Shown here: piece after piece, positions 17,523 through 26,984 of the stretch | Numbering within the stretch: the first letter of the stretch is position 1 | Layout of the letters: each line of letters opens with the position of its first letter | DNA from: Qipengyuania sp. YIM B01966 | Lineage (GTDB): Bacteria > Pseudomonadota > Alphaproteobacteria > Sphingomonadales > Sphingomonadaceae | Assembly: GCF_016461955.1 (NCBI RefSeq) | Contig: NZ_JADMNM010000001.1 | Coordinates: 243,598-307,597 of the forward strand | DNA: 64,000 bases | Reading direction: 5' to 3' | Notes under the pieces: model-generated | Told to the model about the DNA's origin: nothing | Database searches by the model: none | What the model saw: only the letters and a program-made list of their open reading frames with translations | Translations under genes and position numbers: made by a program

Positions 17523-18119
17523 TCAGGCGAGTGGGCGGCGGGCGCGCAGCGCCTGGGCGAGCGTGCCTTCGTCGAGATAGTCAAGCTCGCCCCCCACCGG
17601 CAGGCCATGGGCGAGCTGGGTGATGCGGACCGGGTACTGCTCGAGCCGTTCGGCCAGATAATGCGCGGTCGTCTGCCCTTCGAGCGTGGCGTTCATCGCC
17701 AGTACCACCTCGTCGATCCCGCCGGCTGCCACGCGCCCCAGCAGCGGACCGATGGCGAGGTCTTCGGGCCGCACCCCGTCGAGCGCCGACAGCCTTCCGC
17801 CGAGCACGTGATAGGTGCCCGCAAACAGCCGCGCCCGGTCGAGCGCCCAGAGGTCCGCGACATCTTCGACCACGCAGATCGCGCGCGGATCGCGGCGCGG
17901 ATCGGCACAGATGCCGCAGGGGCTCACGGTATCGACATTGAAGCAGACCGGGCATTCGACCAGCCGGTCACGCACGGTCTCAAGCGCACTGAGCAGTTCG
18001 ACCAGGGCCGTCTCGCGCTGCTTGACCAGCCACAGCACCGCGCGGCGCGCGGAACGCGGGCCAAGCCCGGGCAGGCGCGCAAGGGCAGCGGCCAGCGTCT
18101 CGATTTCCTGCGATGCCAT
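17523..18119 (-). CDS. recR: Recombination protein RecR
   Basis: A 198-residue DNA-binding protein of the RecFOR pathway, loading RecA onto gapped DNA. The N-terminal helix-hairpin-helix ([11 protein letters not shown]), the four-cysteine zinc finger (CPVCFN...CGICAD) and the Toprim domain ([24 protein letters not shown]) are in the expected order. The length is standard. It is 48 bases upstream of def on the same strand and divergent from fmt. Confidence 0.95.
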   Translation of the reverse strand: MASQEIETLAAALARLPGLGPRSARRAVLWLVKQRETALVELLSALETVRDRLVECPVCFNVDTVSPCGICADPRRDPRAICVVEDVADLWALDRARLFAGTYHVLGGRLSALDGVRPEDLAIGPLLGRVAAGGIDEVVLAMNATLEGQTTAHYLAERLEQYPVRITQLAHGLPVGGELDYLDEGTLAQALRARRPLA

Positions 18120-18148
18120 CGCCGCCCTTGCCTCCGTTCACCGCCCAC

Positions 18149-18223
18149 GCTTGTCGAAGGGCCGCACTTCTTTCAAAGGCAGTAGAAGGAACGGCAGGGC
18201 TCGGGCAAGCTCGGCCTGAGCGG
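18149..18223. repeat. Paired inverted repeat unit (degenerate copy)
   Basis: GCTTGTCGAAGGGCCGC (18149-18165) and, after 35 bases, TCGGGCAAGCTCGGCC followed by TGAGCGG (18201-18223). It has the same two-half layout as the perfect copy near 34.2 kb (CTGAGCTTGTCGAAG...CTTCGACAAGCTCAG), with several mismatches. It occupies the recR-fmt divergent region, so it may carry or disturb promoter function. Confidence 0.55.
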
Positions 18224-18250
18224 ATAGTTGGAAAGGCGAGCAGCCGCGCC

Positions 18251-19156
18251 ATGCGGATCATTTTCATGGGAACGCCGGATTTTGCCGTGCCGGTGCTGGA
18301 TGCGCTGGTCGCGGCGGGGCACGAGGTCGTCGCCGCCTACACCCAGCCGCCGCGCCCGGCGGGGCGAGGCAAGCGGTTGCAGCCCTCGCCCGTGCAATTG
18401 GCTGCCGAGCGGCTGGGCATTCCGGTGCGGTCTCCGGAAACCTTGCGCGGTGCGGCCGAGCAGGCGGAGTTCGCTGCGCTGGGCGCCGATGCGGCGGTGG
18501 TGGCCGCCTATGGCCTGATCCTGCCGCGCGCGGTGCTGGCGGCGCCCGTGCATGGCTGCCTTAATGTCCATGCCAGCATCCTCCCGCGCTGGCGCGGGGC
18601 GGCGCCGATCCAGCGGGCGATTTTGGCGGGCGACACGGACACCGGCGTCACCATCATGCAGATGGAGGCCGGGCTCGACACCGGTCCGATGCGGCATATC
18701 GTGACGACCCCGGTCGCGGGCAAGACCGCCGGCGCGCTGACCGAAGAACTGGCGGCGATGGGCGCGGCGGCGATGGTCGCGGTGCTGGGCGATCTCGCCG
18801 CTTACCCGCCGGTTACGCAGGACGATACGCTGGCAACCCACGCGCCCAAGATTGACAAGGCAGAGGCGCGGATCGACTGGACCACCGATGCAGCCGCCAT
18901 CGAACGCCAGGTGCGCGCGTTTGCGCCATGGCCCGGCGCGTGGTTCGACCTCAGCGGCGAACGGATCAAATTGCTTACGGCCGAGCTGGGCGAGGGTTCC
19001 GGCCGGCCCGGCGAGGTGTTGGACGATGCGCTGACCATCGCCTGCGGCAGGGGCGCACTGCGCCCCGTCACCATCCAACGCGCGGGCAAGCCGGCGATGG
19101 ACGCCGCCGCCTTCCTGCGCGGGCGGCCGGTGCCGGCGGGCACAAGGCTCGCATGA
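18251..19156 (+). CDS. fmt: Methionyl-tRNA formyltransferase
   Basis: A 301-residue enzyme that formylates initiator Met-tRNA using 10-formyl-THF. Features are [14 protein letters not shown] at the N-terminus, the catalytic region [30 protein letters not shown], and a C-terminal tRNA-binding domain (about 205-301). ATG 18251 gives the usual length. The stop overlaps the truA start (ATGA). It acts before peptide deformylase, encoded divergently nearby. Confidence 0.95.
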   Translation: MRIIFMGTPDFAVPVLDALVAAGHEVVAAYTQPPRPAGRGKRLQPSPVQLAAERLGIPVRSPETLRGAAEQAEFAALGADAAVVAAYGLILPRAVLAAPVHGCLNVHASILPRWRGAAPIQRAILAGDTDTGVTIMQMEAGLDTGPMRHIVTTPVAGKTAGALTEELAAMGAAAMVAVLGDLAAYPPVTQDDTLATHAPKIDKAEARIDWTTDAAAIERQVRAFAPWPGAWFDLSGERIKLLTAELGEGSGRPGEVLDDALTIACGRGALRPVTIQRAGKPAMDAAAFLRGRPVPAGTRLA

Positions 19157-19911
19157 CCCGCTTTGCGCTGACGCTCGAATATGATGGCGGTCCGTTCATG
19201 GGGCTCCAGCGCCAGGCGCATGGGCCCAGCGTGCAACAGGCGGTCGAGGATGCCGCCTTTGCCGTGACCGGACAGCGCCCCGTGCTACACAGCGCCGGGC
19301 GGACCGATACCGGCGTTCACGCCCGCGCGATGCGCTCGCATCTGGACCTCGATACGCCGCTCACCCCGTTCCGGCTGATGGAGGCGCTGAACGCCCATCT
19401 GCGACCAGCGCCCGTCGCGGTGCTCGCCTGCGAGGCGGTGGCGGAGGATTGGCACGCGCGCTTTTCCTGCATCGGCCGGCGCTATCTCTACCGCATCGTG
19501 AACCGCCGCCCACCGCTCGCGCTCGAGGCCGGGCGCGCGTGGCAGGTGCCGCAGCCGCTGGACGAAAACGCGATGCACCGCGCGGCGCAGGCGCTGGTCG
19601 GCCAACACGATTTCACCACCTTCCGCTCGGCCCATTGCCAGGCGGCGAGCCCGGTCAAGACGCTCGACAGCTTGCAGGTGGAGCGCCTGGACGAGGAGGT
19701 GCTTGTCCACGCCGCCGCGCGCTCTTTTCTGCATCATCAGGTCCGTTCGATGGTTGGCTGCCTCGCGCTGGTCGGCATGGGCCGCTGGGCCGAGGGGCAG
19801 GTCGCTGCCGCGCTCGCCGCGCGCGACCGGCAGGCTTTAGGCTTGAACGCGCCCCCGCATGGGCTCTACTTCATCCAAGCACTCTATCCGCCACAGGAGC
19901 TTTCCCGATGA
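19153..19911 (+). CDS. truA: tRNA pseudouridine(38-40) synthase
   Basis: A 252-residue enzyme modifying the tRNA anticodon arm. The catalytic aspartate is D52 in GRTDTGVHA, and the C-terminal [12 protein letters not shown] motif is present. It overlaps fmt by four bases and the following oxidoreductase gene by four bases, so three unrelated proteins are translated as a coupled unit. Confidence 0.95.
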   Translation: MTRFALTLEYDGGPFMGLQRQAHGPSVQQAVEDAAFAVTGQRPVLHSAGRTDTGVHARAMRSHLDLDTPLTPFRLMEALNAHLRPAPVAVLACEAVAEDWHARFSCIGRRYLYRIVNRRPPLALEAGRAWQVPQPLDENAMHRAAQALVGQHDFTTFRSAHCQAASPVKTLDSLQVERLDEEVLVHAAARSFLHHQVRSMVGCLALVGMGRWAEGQVAAALAARDRQALGLNAPPHGLYFIQALYPPQELSR

Positions 19912-21014
19912 CTACGACCGGACAGCAGATTTTCACGACCCTCGCCGCCGATGGCACGCTGACGGTCGAACTGGGCGAGGTGCCGGTGCCCACCCCCACC
20001 GGCGCGCAGGTGCTGGTGCGGATGGAAGCGGCGCCGATCAACCCCTCGGACCTGGCGCTGCTGTTTGGCCCGGCCGACCTCGAAAACGCCGAATACAGCG
20101 CCGGCAAGATCGTCGCCACCATGCCCGAACCTTTCGCCAGCGGGGCCAAGGCGCGCCATGGCCAGCGTCTGCCGGTCGGCAATGAAGGCGCGGGCGAAGT
20201 GGTCGCGGCAGGCGATGATCCGATGGCGCAGGCGCTGATCGGCCAACGGGTCGCCTGTGTGCCCGGCAATGCCTATGCCCAATATGCGCTGGCCGATGCG
20301 CGGATGTGCCTGCCGCTGGGCGACAACAGCGCGGAAGCGGGCGCCGGCGCCTTCGTCAACCCGATGACCGCGCTGGGCTTTGTCGAAACCGCCAAGGCCG
20401 AAGGGGCGAAGGCGATTATTCACAGCGCCGCCGCGTCGAACCTTGGCCAGATGCTCAATCGGATCTGCCAGGAAGACGGCATCTCGCTGGTCAATATCGT
20501 CCGCTCGGAAGAGCAGGTCGCGCTGATGAAAAACGCGGGCGCGGCTCATGTTGTCAATTCATCCGAGCCCGATTTCATGTCGCAATTGCGCGGCGCGATC
20601 CGCGAGACGGGCGCCTATTTCGGCTTCGACCCGATCGGCGGCGGAACGATGGTCGATAGCTGCTTCAAGGCGATGGAGCAGGTCGCCGCGGCCGAGATGG
20701 GCGAATATAATCGTTATGGTTCGAACCAGCCGAAGAAGATGTACATTTACGGCCGGCTCGATCTGGGGCCGACGATCCTGACCCCGGCATACGGCTTTGG
20801 CTGGACGCTGTCGGGCTGGCTGCTCACCCCGTTCCTCGCCAATGCCGGGATGGAAACGGTGCTGCGGATGCGCCAGCGGGTGCTCGACAACCTCACCACG
20901 ACCTTTGCCAGCACCTACAAGCGGCGGGTGTCGCTGGAAGAAATGCTGACCCGCGATGCGGCGCTGGAATATCGGGCGATGCGGACGGGCGAGAAATATC
21001 TCGTCACGCCCTGA
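19908..21014 (+). CDS. Zinc-binding-dehydrogenase-like MDR oxidoreductase
   Basis: A 368-residue medium-chain dehydrogenase/reductase. The GroES-like half has [11 protein letters not shown] and [12 protein letters not shown]; the Rossmann half has [17 protein letters not shown], a G-poor variant of the usual nucleotide motif. Zinc-coordinating cysteines of classical alcohol dehydrogenases are not evident, so it resembles the NAD(P)H quinone oxidoreductase/enoyl reductase branch. AGGAG lies 8 bases before the ATG, inside the truA gene. The substrate is unknown. Confidence 0.8.
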   Translation: MTTTGQQIFTTLAADGTLTVELGEVPVPTPTGAQVLVRMEAAPINPSDLALLFGPADLENAEYSAGKIVATMPEPFASGAKARHGQRLPVGNEGAGEVVAAGDDPMAQALIGQRVACVPGNAYAQYALADARMCLPLGDNSAEAGAGAFVNPMTALGFVETAKAEGAKAIIHSAAASNLGQMLNRICQEDGISLVNIVRSEEQVALMKNAGAAHVVNSSEPDFMSQLRGAIRETGAYFGFDPIGGGTMVDSCFKAMEQVAAAEMGEYNRYGSNQPKKMYIYGRLDLGPTILTPAYGFGWTLSGWLLTPFLANAGMETVLRMRQRVLDNLTTTFASTYKRRVSLEEMLTRDAALEYRAMRTGEKYLVTP

Positions 21015-21023
21015 GCCCATCCG

Positions 21024-22004
21024 TCAGCGCGCCTCGAGCGCTTGCTGGATCACCGCCGGGTCGCGCAACCCGGCGGCGATCAGCACTTGCAGCAAAATCC
21101 GCGCCTTGGCCGGGCCGAGCGCGCGGGCGGCGATGAAGCCGTCGCCATCGTCATCGGGTGCGCGATCAACCAGCCCCTCGTCCACTCGCGTCGCGCGCAC
21201 CACCGGCAGGCCTGCCGCCGCCGCTTCGCGCAAGGCGGTGCGCAGGGGTTCGGGCATGGTCCCCTCGCCAAAGCCGGCGACCACGAACCCCTGCGCCCCG
21301 GCGGCGCGGTGGAGCGCGACAATCCGCCCGTCCAGCCCGGCGCAGCAATGGATCAGCGCGACTTCGGGCATGGCGGCGGGAAACGGGTACAGCGCGCCTG
21401 CGCCCACCCGCCACGGATCGGCAAACCATTCGAGGCTGGTGGGCGTGACCGCCGCGACCGGCCCGCGCGGGAAGCTGCGGAAGGCGCCCGTGCCGCTGGT
21501 GATCGCTTTTCGCACATCGCGCGCGGCGTGGACCAGATCGCCCATCACCACCAGCACCCCGCGCCCGGCGGCCGCGGGATCGCGCGCCACCTGCACCGCA
21601 TTGGCGAAATTGCGCCACCCGTCGCTGCCGACCGCATCGGCTGCGCGCATCGCGCCGACCAGCACGATCGGCTTGCTTGTGGGGAGCGTCCGGTCCAGCA
21701 GCAGCGCGGTTTCTTCGGCCGTATCGGTGCCGTGGGTGATGATCAGGCCATCGACCGCCGGATCGTCCAGCGCGGCGCTCGCCGACGCGTGGAGCCGCGC
21801 CCAAACAGCATAGCTGATATCCTCCGACCCGATATTGGCGACCTGCCCGCCAGTCAGCCGGGCGCCCAGCGCCAGCGGTTCGATCCGGGCGAGAAATTCG
21901 TCGATGCCGATCTGGCCGGGCCGGTAATCGCGCCGCGTGGGCGACCCGCCGCGCCCGGCAATCGTGCCGCCCGTGGCGAGGACATGAAGATGCGGACCGC
22001 TCAT
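21024..22004 (-). CDS. Type I/II L-asparaginase family protein
   Basis: A 326-residue amidohydrolase. Both active-site threonine motifs are visible: ATGGTIAG near residue 10-17 and ITHGTDTAEET near residue 80-90, and VGAMR follows. ATG 22004 is chosen because the core fold begins with its fourth residue. There is no obvious signal peptide, so cytoplasmic. It is convergent with the oxidoreductase gene, 9 bases apart, and divergent from tRNA-Val. Confidence 0.88.
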   Translation of the reverse strand: MSGPHLHVLATGGTIAGRGGSPTRRDYRPGQIGIDEFLARIEPLALGARLTGGQVANIGSEDISYAVWARLHASASAALDDPAVDGLIITHGTDTAEETALLLDRTLPTSKPIVLVGAMRAADAVGSDGWRNFANAVQVARDPAAAGRGVLVVMGDLVHAARDVRKAITSGTGAFRSFPRGPVAAVTPTSLEWFADPWRVGAGALYPFPAAMPEVALIHCCAGLDGRIVALHRAAGAQGFVVAGFGEGTMPEPLRTALREAAAAGLPVVRATRVDEGLVDRAPDDDGDGFIAARALGPAKARILLQVLIAAGLRDPAVIQQALEAR

Positions 22005-22084
22005 CCCGCCCGCCCTAGCCCCGGCGCGGCGCCGGCGCCATTGCCTTTCGCCCACCGCCACGCTAGGCGCGCCCCACCCGCGAG

Positions 22085-22160
22085 GGGCGCTTAGCTCAGT
22101 TGGTAGAGCATCTCGTTTACACCGAGAGGGTCGGCGGTTCGAGCCCGTCAGCGCCCACCA
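22085..22160 (+). tRNA. tRNA-Val (anticodon TAC)
   Basis: A 76-base cloverleaf. Acceptor GGGCGCT pairs with AGCGCCC, the D-arm is GCTCAGTTGGTAGAGC, the anticodon stem TCTCG/CGAGA has loop TTTACAC, and the T-arm is GGCGG TTCGAGC CCGTC; CCA is encoded. Confidence 0.96.
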
Positions 22161-22226
22161 GGGGGTGGGAGCTGTGTCTAGTTACGACCCCATTGCGGAC
22201 GTTTATCAGTTCGCTAGGCTGGGAAT

Positions 22227-22679
22227 GTGGCGAATTTCAGCAAACACGCCTTGCTCACTCTTCTACTGGCGGTGTGTGTCGGATGCTCATCGGCACCTTC
22301 CTCTATTTGTGCAATGCCCAAGAACCGGCATTTCTGGCAGGGTGTAGAAGTGACGTGGCGCGGCGAGATCATCGACGTGATGGGGCCTCACGGGGGCGGC
22401 ATATACTTTACGGACTACCGGTGCGGCGTGAATATCGAACTAGACCCAGACACCGTTCCAAACCTCTACTCCGCAGCGGAAGATTGGTCTGGTCACCTGG
22501 CGGTCGCCCAATTCGCGGTGAGTGGCCGGTTGTCCTACAAGGATGGCGAAGCGGTGCTTCGTCCCGAAGAGCTCAAACGGACGTCGCCATGGCTGACTGA
22601 GGATGAGTTTGATTCATACATGGAGAAGCGGCAGTCGACTCTGATCGAAGAGGGCCTGCTAATGGTGCCTTCACAATGA
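22227..22679 (+). CDS. Orphan secreted or lipoprotein-like protein beside tRNA-Val
   Basis: A predicted 150-residue protein with a GTG start 67 bases after tRNA-Val. It begins MANFSKHALLTLLLAVCVGCSS, a signal-peptide-like stretch with an imperfect lipobox at Cys20. A short beta-rich domain follows (about 35-110: VEVTWRGEIIDV...GIYFTDYRCGVNIEL...FAVSGRLSYKDGEAVL), reminiscent of an OB-like fold, then an acidic helical tail. No family is recognised. Base composition is less GC-rich than the neighbours and the position next to a tRNA fits a recently acquired gene, but no integrase or repeat of the tRNA end was seen. Confidence 0.55.
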   Translation: MANFSKHALLTLLLAVCVGCSSAPSSICAMPKNRHFWQGVEVTWRGEIIDVMGPHGGGIYFTDYRCGVNIELDPDTVPNLYSAAEDWSGHLAVAQFAVSGRLSYKDGEAVLRPEELKRTSPWLTEDEFDSYMEKRQSTLIEEGLLMVPSQ

Positions 22680-22713
22680 CCGCTTTCCATCCAACCCAGC
22701 AAACCCCAAATCC

Positions 22714-23301
22714 TCACCAAGCCCCCTCATCGATCGCGCCGCGTGCTGCTGGGCTGGCCCAGTCGTAGCCGCCGACGACGCGCCACACTTCGCGGCCGCT
22801 GGCATCGTAGAGCACGGTGACTGGCAGCACCCCGCCGCCCAGTTTTTCAGCCAATGCGGTTTCGGGGTCGAGCCAAGGTTCGAGATGCGTGAACTTCTTC
22901 TCCGCGAAGAAGGGCTGCACCGCGGCCGCGCCGGTCAAATCCTGGCTGATCGTCACCACCCGCACCTTGCCCGCCAGCTCGCCCGCCAATTCGTCGAGCA
23001 GCGGCATTTCGGTGACGCAGGGCGCGCACCAGGTGGCCCACAGGTTCACCAGCACCGGCTTGCCCTGCAAGACCCCGAGATTGAGCTGCCGGCCCGCAGG
23101 ATCGGTCACATTGACCGCCGGCATCAGTTCGCCGGCGAAGGAGCGGTCGATGGTGCCGGTCAAGGATTCCTTGCCTGCCGGGGCAACGGCGGCGGGTTGC
23201 GCCTCGGTGGACGGGCCCTTATCGCAGCCGCCCAGGGCGAGCAGCGCCCCGGCAATCAGCGGCAGGGCGGTTTTGGACGATAGCGGCGAGACAATGGCCA
23301 C
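22714..23301 (-). CDS. TlpA-like thioredoxin-fold lipoprotein
   Basis: A protein of about 195 residues. A lipoprotein signal with lipobox ALGGC is followed by a linker and a redoxin domain (about 65-190) with the redox site WATWCAPC. It probably acts on periplasmic disulfides, for instance in cytochrome maturation. The start is uncertain: GTG 23301 gives a normal signal peptide but overlaps the divergent argH start by eight bases. Longer frames cross into argH. Confidence 0.8.
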   Translation of the reverse strand: MAIVSPLSSKTALPLIAGALLALGGCDKGPSTEAQPAAVAPAGKESLTGTIDRSFAGELMPAVNVTDPAGRQLNLGVLQGKPVLVNLWATWCAPCVTEMPLLDELAGELAGKVRVVTISQDLTGAAAVQPFFAEKKFTHLEPWLDPETALAEKLGGGVLPVTVLYDASGREVWRVVGGYDWASPAARGAIDEGAW

Positions 23302-24694
23302 GGCAGGCTCCAACCAGATGTGGGGGGGACGGTTCGCCGCCGGGCCTAGCGCGATCATGCGCGAAATCAACGCCTCGATCCCGTTCGACAAGGCGCTGTG
23401 GCGCGAGGATATCGCTGCCAGCAAGGCGCATGTCGCGATGCTCGGGGCGCAAGGGATCGTCAGCGCGGAGGATGCCGCCGCGATCACCAGAGGGCTCGAT
23501 CAGGTCGCCGCTGAATACGCAGCGACCGGGGTGCCCGAGGACTGGGCGCTCGAAGACATTCACATGACCACCGAGGCGCGGCTGGCCGAGCTGATCGGCC
23601 CGGTCGCCGGGCGCCTCCACACCGCGCGCAGCCGCAACGATCAGGTGGCGACCGATTTCCGCCTGTGGGTCCGCCGCGCGCTGGACGAGGCGGATGCGGG
23701 GCTTGCCGCGCTCCAGCGGGCGCTGGTCACGCGGGCGGGCGAACACGCGGCCAGTATCATGCCGGGCTTCACCCATCTGCAAACCGCGCAGCCGGTCACG
23801 CTGGGCCATCACCTTATGGCCTATTACGAAATGTTCGCGCGCGATCGCAGCCGGATCGCCGATGCGCGGGCGCGGATGAATGTCTCGCCGCTCGGCAGCG
23901 CGGCGCTGGCGGGCACCGGCTTTGCGATCGACCGGCACGCGACCGCCGCCGCGCTGGGGTTCGACGCGCCCACGCGCAACAGCCTCGATGCGGTATCCGA
24001 CCGCGATTTCGCGCTCGATTATCTGATGATGGCCGCCCAGTGCGCGCTCCATCTGTCGCGGCTGGCGGAAGAGCTGGTGCTGTGGTCAAGCCAGCCTTTC
24101 GGCTTTGCCCGGATGCCTGACAGCCTCTCCACCGGCAGCAGCATCATGCCGCAGAAGAAGAACCCCGACGCCGCCGAACTGGTGCGTGGCCATGCGGGCC
24201 GGATCGTCGGCGCGCTGACCGCGCTCATGGTGACGATGAAGGGCCTGCCGCTCGCTTATTCCAAGGATATGCAGGACGACAAACCACCGGTGTTCGAGGC
24301 GGCTGGGCTGCTCGCCCTGTCGGTCGCCGCGATGACCGGGATGATTGCCGAGGCGACGTTCGATACCGCGCGGATGCGGCAGGCGGCGGAACTGGGCTAC
24401 GCCACCGCCACCGATCTCGCCGACTGGCTGGTGCGCGAGGCGGGCGTGCCGTTCCGCGAGGCGCACCATATCACCGGCGCGGCGGTGCGGCTGGCGGAAA
24501 GCCGGGCGCTGGCGCTCGATGCACTGCCGCTGGATGATTTGCGGGCGATCGACGCGCGGATTGACCAGCGGGTGTTTGCCGCACTGTCGGTCGATGCCTC
24601 GGTCGCGGCGCGCACCTCCTATGGCGGGACGGCGCCGGCTGAGGTAGAAGCGCGCATCGCCGAAGCCCGCGCCGCCCTGGGAATGGACCTATGA
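23294..24694 (+). CDS. argH: Argininosuccinate lyase
   Basis: A 466-residue enzyme of the last arginine biosynthesis step, splitting argininosuccinate to arginine and fumarate. Visible features are MWGGRF near the start, [16 protein letters not shown], the HHLMAYYEM region, and the superfamily signature [12 protein letters not shown] with the catalytic serine loop. ATG 23294 gives the family length. The stop overlaps the small lipoprotein gene (ATGA), which leads into lysA. Confidence 0.96.
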   Translation: MATAGSNQMWGGRFAAGPSAIMREINASIPFDKALWREDIAASKAHVAMLGAQGIVSAEDAAAITRGLDQVAAEYAATGVPEDWALEDIHMTTEARLAELIGPVAGRLHTARSRNDQVATDFRLWVRRALDEADAGLAALQRALVTRAGEHAASIMPGFTHLQTAQPVTLGHHLMAYYEMFARDRSRIADARARMNVSPLGSAALAGTGFAIDRHATAAALGFDAPTRNSLDAVSDRDFALDYLMMAAQCALHLSRLAEELVLWSSQPFGFARMPDSLSTGSSIMPQKKNPDAAELVRGHAGRIVGALTALMVTMKGLPLAYSKDMQDDKPPVFEAAGLLALSVAAMTGMIAEATFDTARMRQAAELGYATATDLADWLVREAGVPFREAHHITGAAVRLAESRALALDALPLDDLRAIDARIDQRVFAALSVDASVAARTSYGGTAPAEVEARIAEARAALGMDL

Positions 24695-24936
24695 TTGCAC
24701 GCCTGATCCTTGCGCTGGGCGCATCTGCCGCGCTAGCGGCCTGCGCCAACAAGACCGCGCTCGAACCGGCAGCGGGACAGGCGCTGCCGCCCGCGCCCTA
24801 TGGCTCGGAGGTGCGGCCCGATGCGGAGGACCTGCTGCGGCTCGACCCGCAGGCCGCGCCCGAACGCAATGTCGAATTGCGGACCCGCTCGGAAGAGCGC
24901 GAGGACGATCCGTTCGAACTGCCGCCCGAAGCCTGA
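24691..24936 (+). CDS. Small LptM-like lipoprotein
   Basis: An 81-residue protein. A signal peptide ends at lipobox LAAC (Cys18), after which the mature part is short, proline-rich and acidic. Position between argH and lysA is where many proteobacteria encode the small lipoprotein LptM (YifL), which assists LptD maturation in E. coli. The sequence after Cys (ANKTALEPA) only loosely resembles LptM, so the assignment rests mostly on context. Confidence 0.7.
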   Translation: MIARLILALGASAALAACANKTALEPAAGQALPPAPYGSEVRPDAEDLLRLDPQAAPERNVELRTRSEEREDDPFELPPEA

Positions 24937-24945
24937 GCCGCTCGC

Positions 24946-26208
24946 GTGAACACCCCCTTCGCCTTGCGCGGCGGCGCGCTGCATGCCGAGGACGTGCCGC
25001 TGGCCGCGATTGCCGAGGCGGTGGGGACGCCGGTCTACGTCTATTCGCGCGCCGCGCTTGAGGCCAATGCCGCCGCGTTTCGCGCGGGGCTCGCCGCGCT
25101 CGACAATCCGCTGGTTGCTTTCGCGGTCAAGGCGAATCCCAATCTGGCGGTGCTCAAGGTGCTTCAGCAGCAGGGCTATGGCGCCGATGTCGTTTCCGGC
25201 GGCGAATTGCTGCGCGCGCTGGCGGCGGGCATGGCGCCGGCAGACATCGTCTTTTCCGGCGTCGGCAAGACGCGCGAGGAGCTGGAACTGGGGCTGGCGA
25301 AGGGCATCGGCCAGTTCAACATCGAATCGCGCGAAGAAGGGCGCGAACTGGCCGCGCTGGCAGCTGCGCGCGGCGTTTCGGCGCCCGCCGTGCTGCGGAT
25401 CAATCCCGATGTCGATGCCGGCACGCATGACAAGATCTCCACCGGCAAGGCGGAAAACAAGTTCGGCATCCCGCTCGCGCTGGCTCCGGCCTTTTATGAT
25501 GAACTGGCCGCGCTGCCCGGTCTCGCCATGCGCGGGGTGGCGCTGCATATCGGCAGCCAGTTGGCCGACCTCGCCCCGCTCGAACAGGCATTTGCCAAGC
25601 TTGGCCGGCTGCTCGCCGCGCTGCGTGCGGCGGGCCATGCGATCAGCCATGCCGATCTCGGCGGCGGGCTCGGCATTCCCTATCAGCCGGGCGAGAAGCT
25701 GCCGGCACCCGCCGATTATGGCGCGATGGTGGCGCGGGTTACGGCCGGCTGGGACGTGCGGCTGACATTCGAGCCGGGGCGCGTCATCGTCGGCAATGCC
25801 GGCGTGCTGCTGACCCGTGTGGTGCGCGTCAAGCAGGGCAGCGCGGGCCGGCCCTTCGTGGTGGTCGATGCAGCGATGAACGATCTGGCGCGCCCGGCGC
25901 TCTACGGGGCGTATCACGATTTCGCCGCAGTTCGGCCCTCTGGAGAGCGGATAGAGGCGAACATCGTTGGCCCGATATGCGAGACCGGCGACACCTTCGC
26001 CATGGGCCGGGAATGTGACGCGGTGCAATCGGGCGATCTGGCGGTGTTCGGCAATGCCGGGGCCTATGGCGCGACGATGGCGTCGACCTATAACAGCCGC
26101 GCGCTGGTGCCCGAGGTGCTGGTCGATGGCAGCAGGTTCGCCGTGGTGGCCGATCGGATTGCGCCGGAAACGATCATGGCCGCCGAGCGCGTGCCCGATT
26201 GGCTGTGA
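24946..26208 (+). CDS. lysA: Diaminopimelate decarboxylase
   Basis: A 420-residue PLP enzyme making lysine from meso-diaminopimelate. The PLP lysine is K62 in AFAVKANPN. Other features are HIGSQLAD, the phosphate-binding GGGLGIPY and, in the C-terminal domain, GPICETGDTF and NAGAYGATMASTYNSR. It starts with GTG 9 bases after the lipoprotein gene. Its stop shares a base with the next ATG (TGATG). Confidence 0.96.
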   Translation: MNTPFALRGGALHAEDVPLAAIAEAVGTPVYVYSRAALEANAAAFRAGLAALDNPLVAFAVKANPNLAVLKVLQQQGYGADVVSGGELLRALAAGMAPADIVFSGVGKTREELELGLAKGIGQFNIESREEGRELAALAAARGVSAPAVLRINPDVDAGTHDKISTGKAENKFGIPLALAPAFYDELAALPGLAMRGVALHIGSQLADLAPLEQAFAKLGRLLAALRAAGHAISHADLGGGLGIPYQPGEKLPAPADYGAMVARVTAGWDVRLTFEPGRVIVGNAGVLLTRVVRVKQGSAGRPFVVVDAAMNDLARPALYGAYHDFAAVRPSGERIEANIVGPICETGDTFAMGRECDAVQSGDLAVFGNAGAYGATMASTYNSRALVPEVLVDGSRFAVVADRIAPETIMAAERVPDWL

Positions 26209-26984
26209 TGCGCGCGCTGCCGCTGTTCCACCGCATCGCTGAAACGCGGGTGGTAGTGGTCGGCGAGGGACCGGCGGGCGCGGCCAAGCGGCGGCTTGTC
26301 GAGCGTGCTGGCGCAGTGGCTTGCGGCGAGCACGAAGCGCATCACGCCCGGCTTGCCTTCATTGCGCTGGACGATGCGGCGGAGGCGGCGACCTGCGCGC
26401 TCCGGCTGCGGCGGCGGGGTTTGCTGGTCAATGTGACCGACCGGCCCGAATTGTGCGATTTCACCGTGCCGAGCCTGCTCGAACGCGGGCCGCTGGTGGT
26501 TGCGGTCGGCACGGCGGGAGCTTCGGCGGGCCTCGCCAAGCAGGTGCGGCTCGCGCTCGAACGGGTGCTGCCGGCCAGCATCGGCGCGCTGGCCGAGACG
26601 CTGGAGGGTGCGCGGGGCAGCTTGCGCGCTCGCTGGCCGGAGCCGCGCACCCGGCGCGAGGCGCTCGATGCGGCGCTGGCGCCGGGAGGCCCGCTCGACC
26701 CGCTGGCCGAGAGCGCGGCGGACCGGGTCGCGGCGTGGCTGGCCGCACCCGATGCCGCGCCCGGCGGCTCGACCGTGACGATCACGCTCACCAGCGATGA
26801 CCCCGACGATCTGACGCTGCGTCAGGCCCGCTGGCTCGGCACGGCGGAGCGGGTGGCGCACCCGCCCGATATCGCCCCCGCTATCCTCGCCCGCGCCCGC
26901 GCCGATGCCGAGCGGATCGTCATGCAAACGGCCGCACCCTTGCCCGACGGCAGCGGGCTGACGGTCATCCTCACACGCGGCTAG
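26208..26984 (+). CDS. Precorrin-2 dehydrogenase / sirohydrochlorin ferrochelatase (CysG N-terminal type)
   Basis: A 258-residue protein resembling the N-terminal half of CysG and yeast Met8. It starts RALPLFHRIAETRVVVVGEGPAGAAKRR, a nucleotide-binding fold, and continues VNVTDRPELCDFTVPSLLERGPLVVAVGT. It turns precorrin-2 into siroheme, the cofactor of sulfite reductase. The methylase half is a separate gene at 47.8 kb beside cysI. Coupled to lysA; the stop codon overlaps that of the convergent winged-helix gene in a CTAG. Confidence 0.88.
   Translation: MRALPLFHRIAETRVVVVGEGPAGAAKRRLVERAGAVACGEHEAHHARLAFIALDDAAEAATCALRLRRRGLLVNVTDRPELCDFTVPSLLERGPLVVAVGTAGASAGLAKQVRLALERVLPASIGALAETLEGARGSLRARWPEPRTRREALDAALAPGGPLDPLAESAADRVAAWLAAPDAAPGGSTVTITLTSDDPDDLTLRQARWLGTAERVAHPPDIAPAILARARADAERIVMQTAAPLPDGSGLTVILTRG

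Noticed and set aside
22161-22226. Attachment-site repeat of the tRNA-Val 3' end
   Set aside because: No second copy of the tRNA 3' sequence could be found downstream within the neighbourhood.
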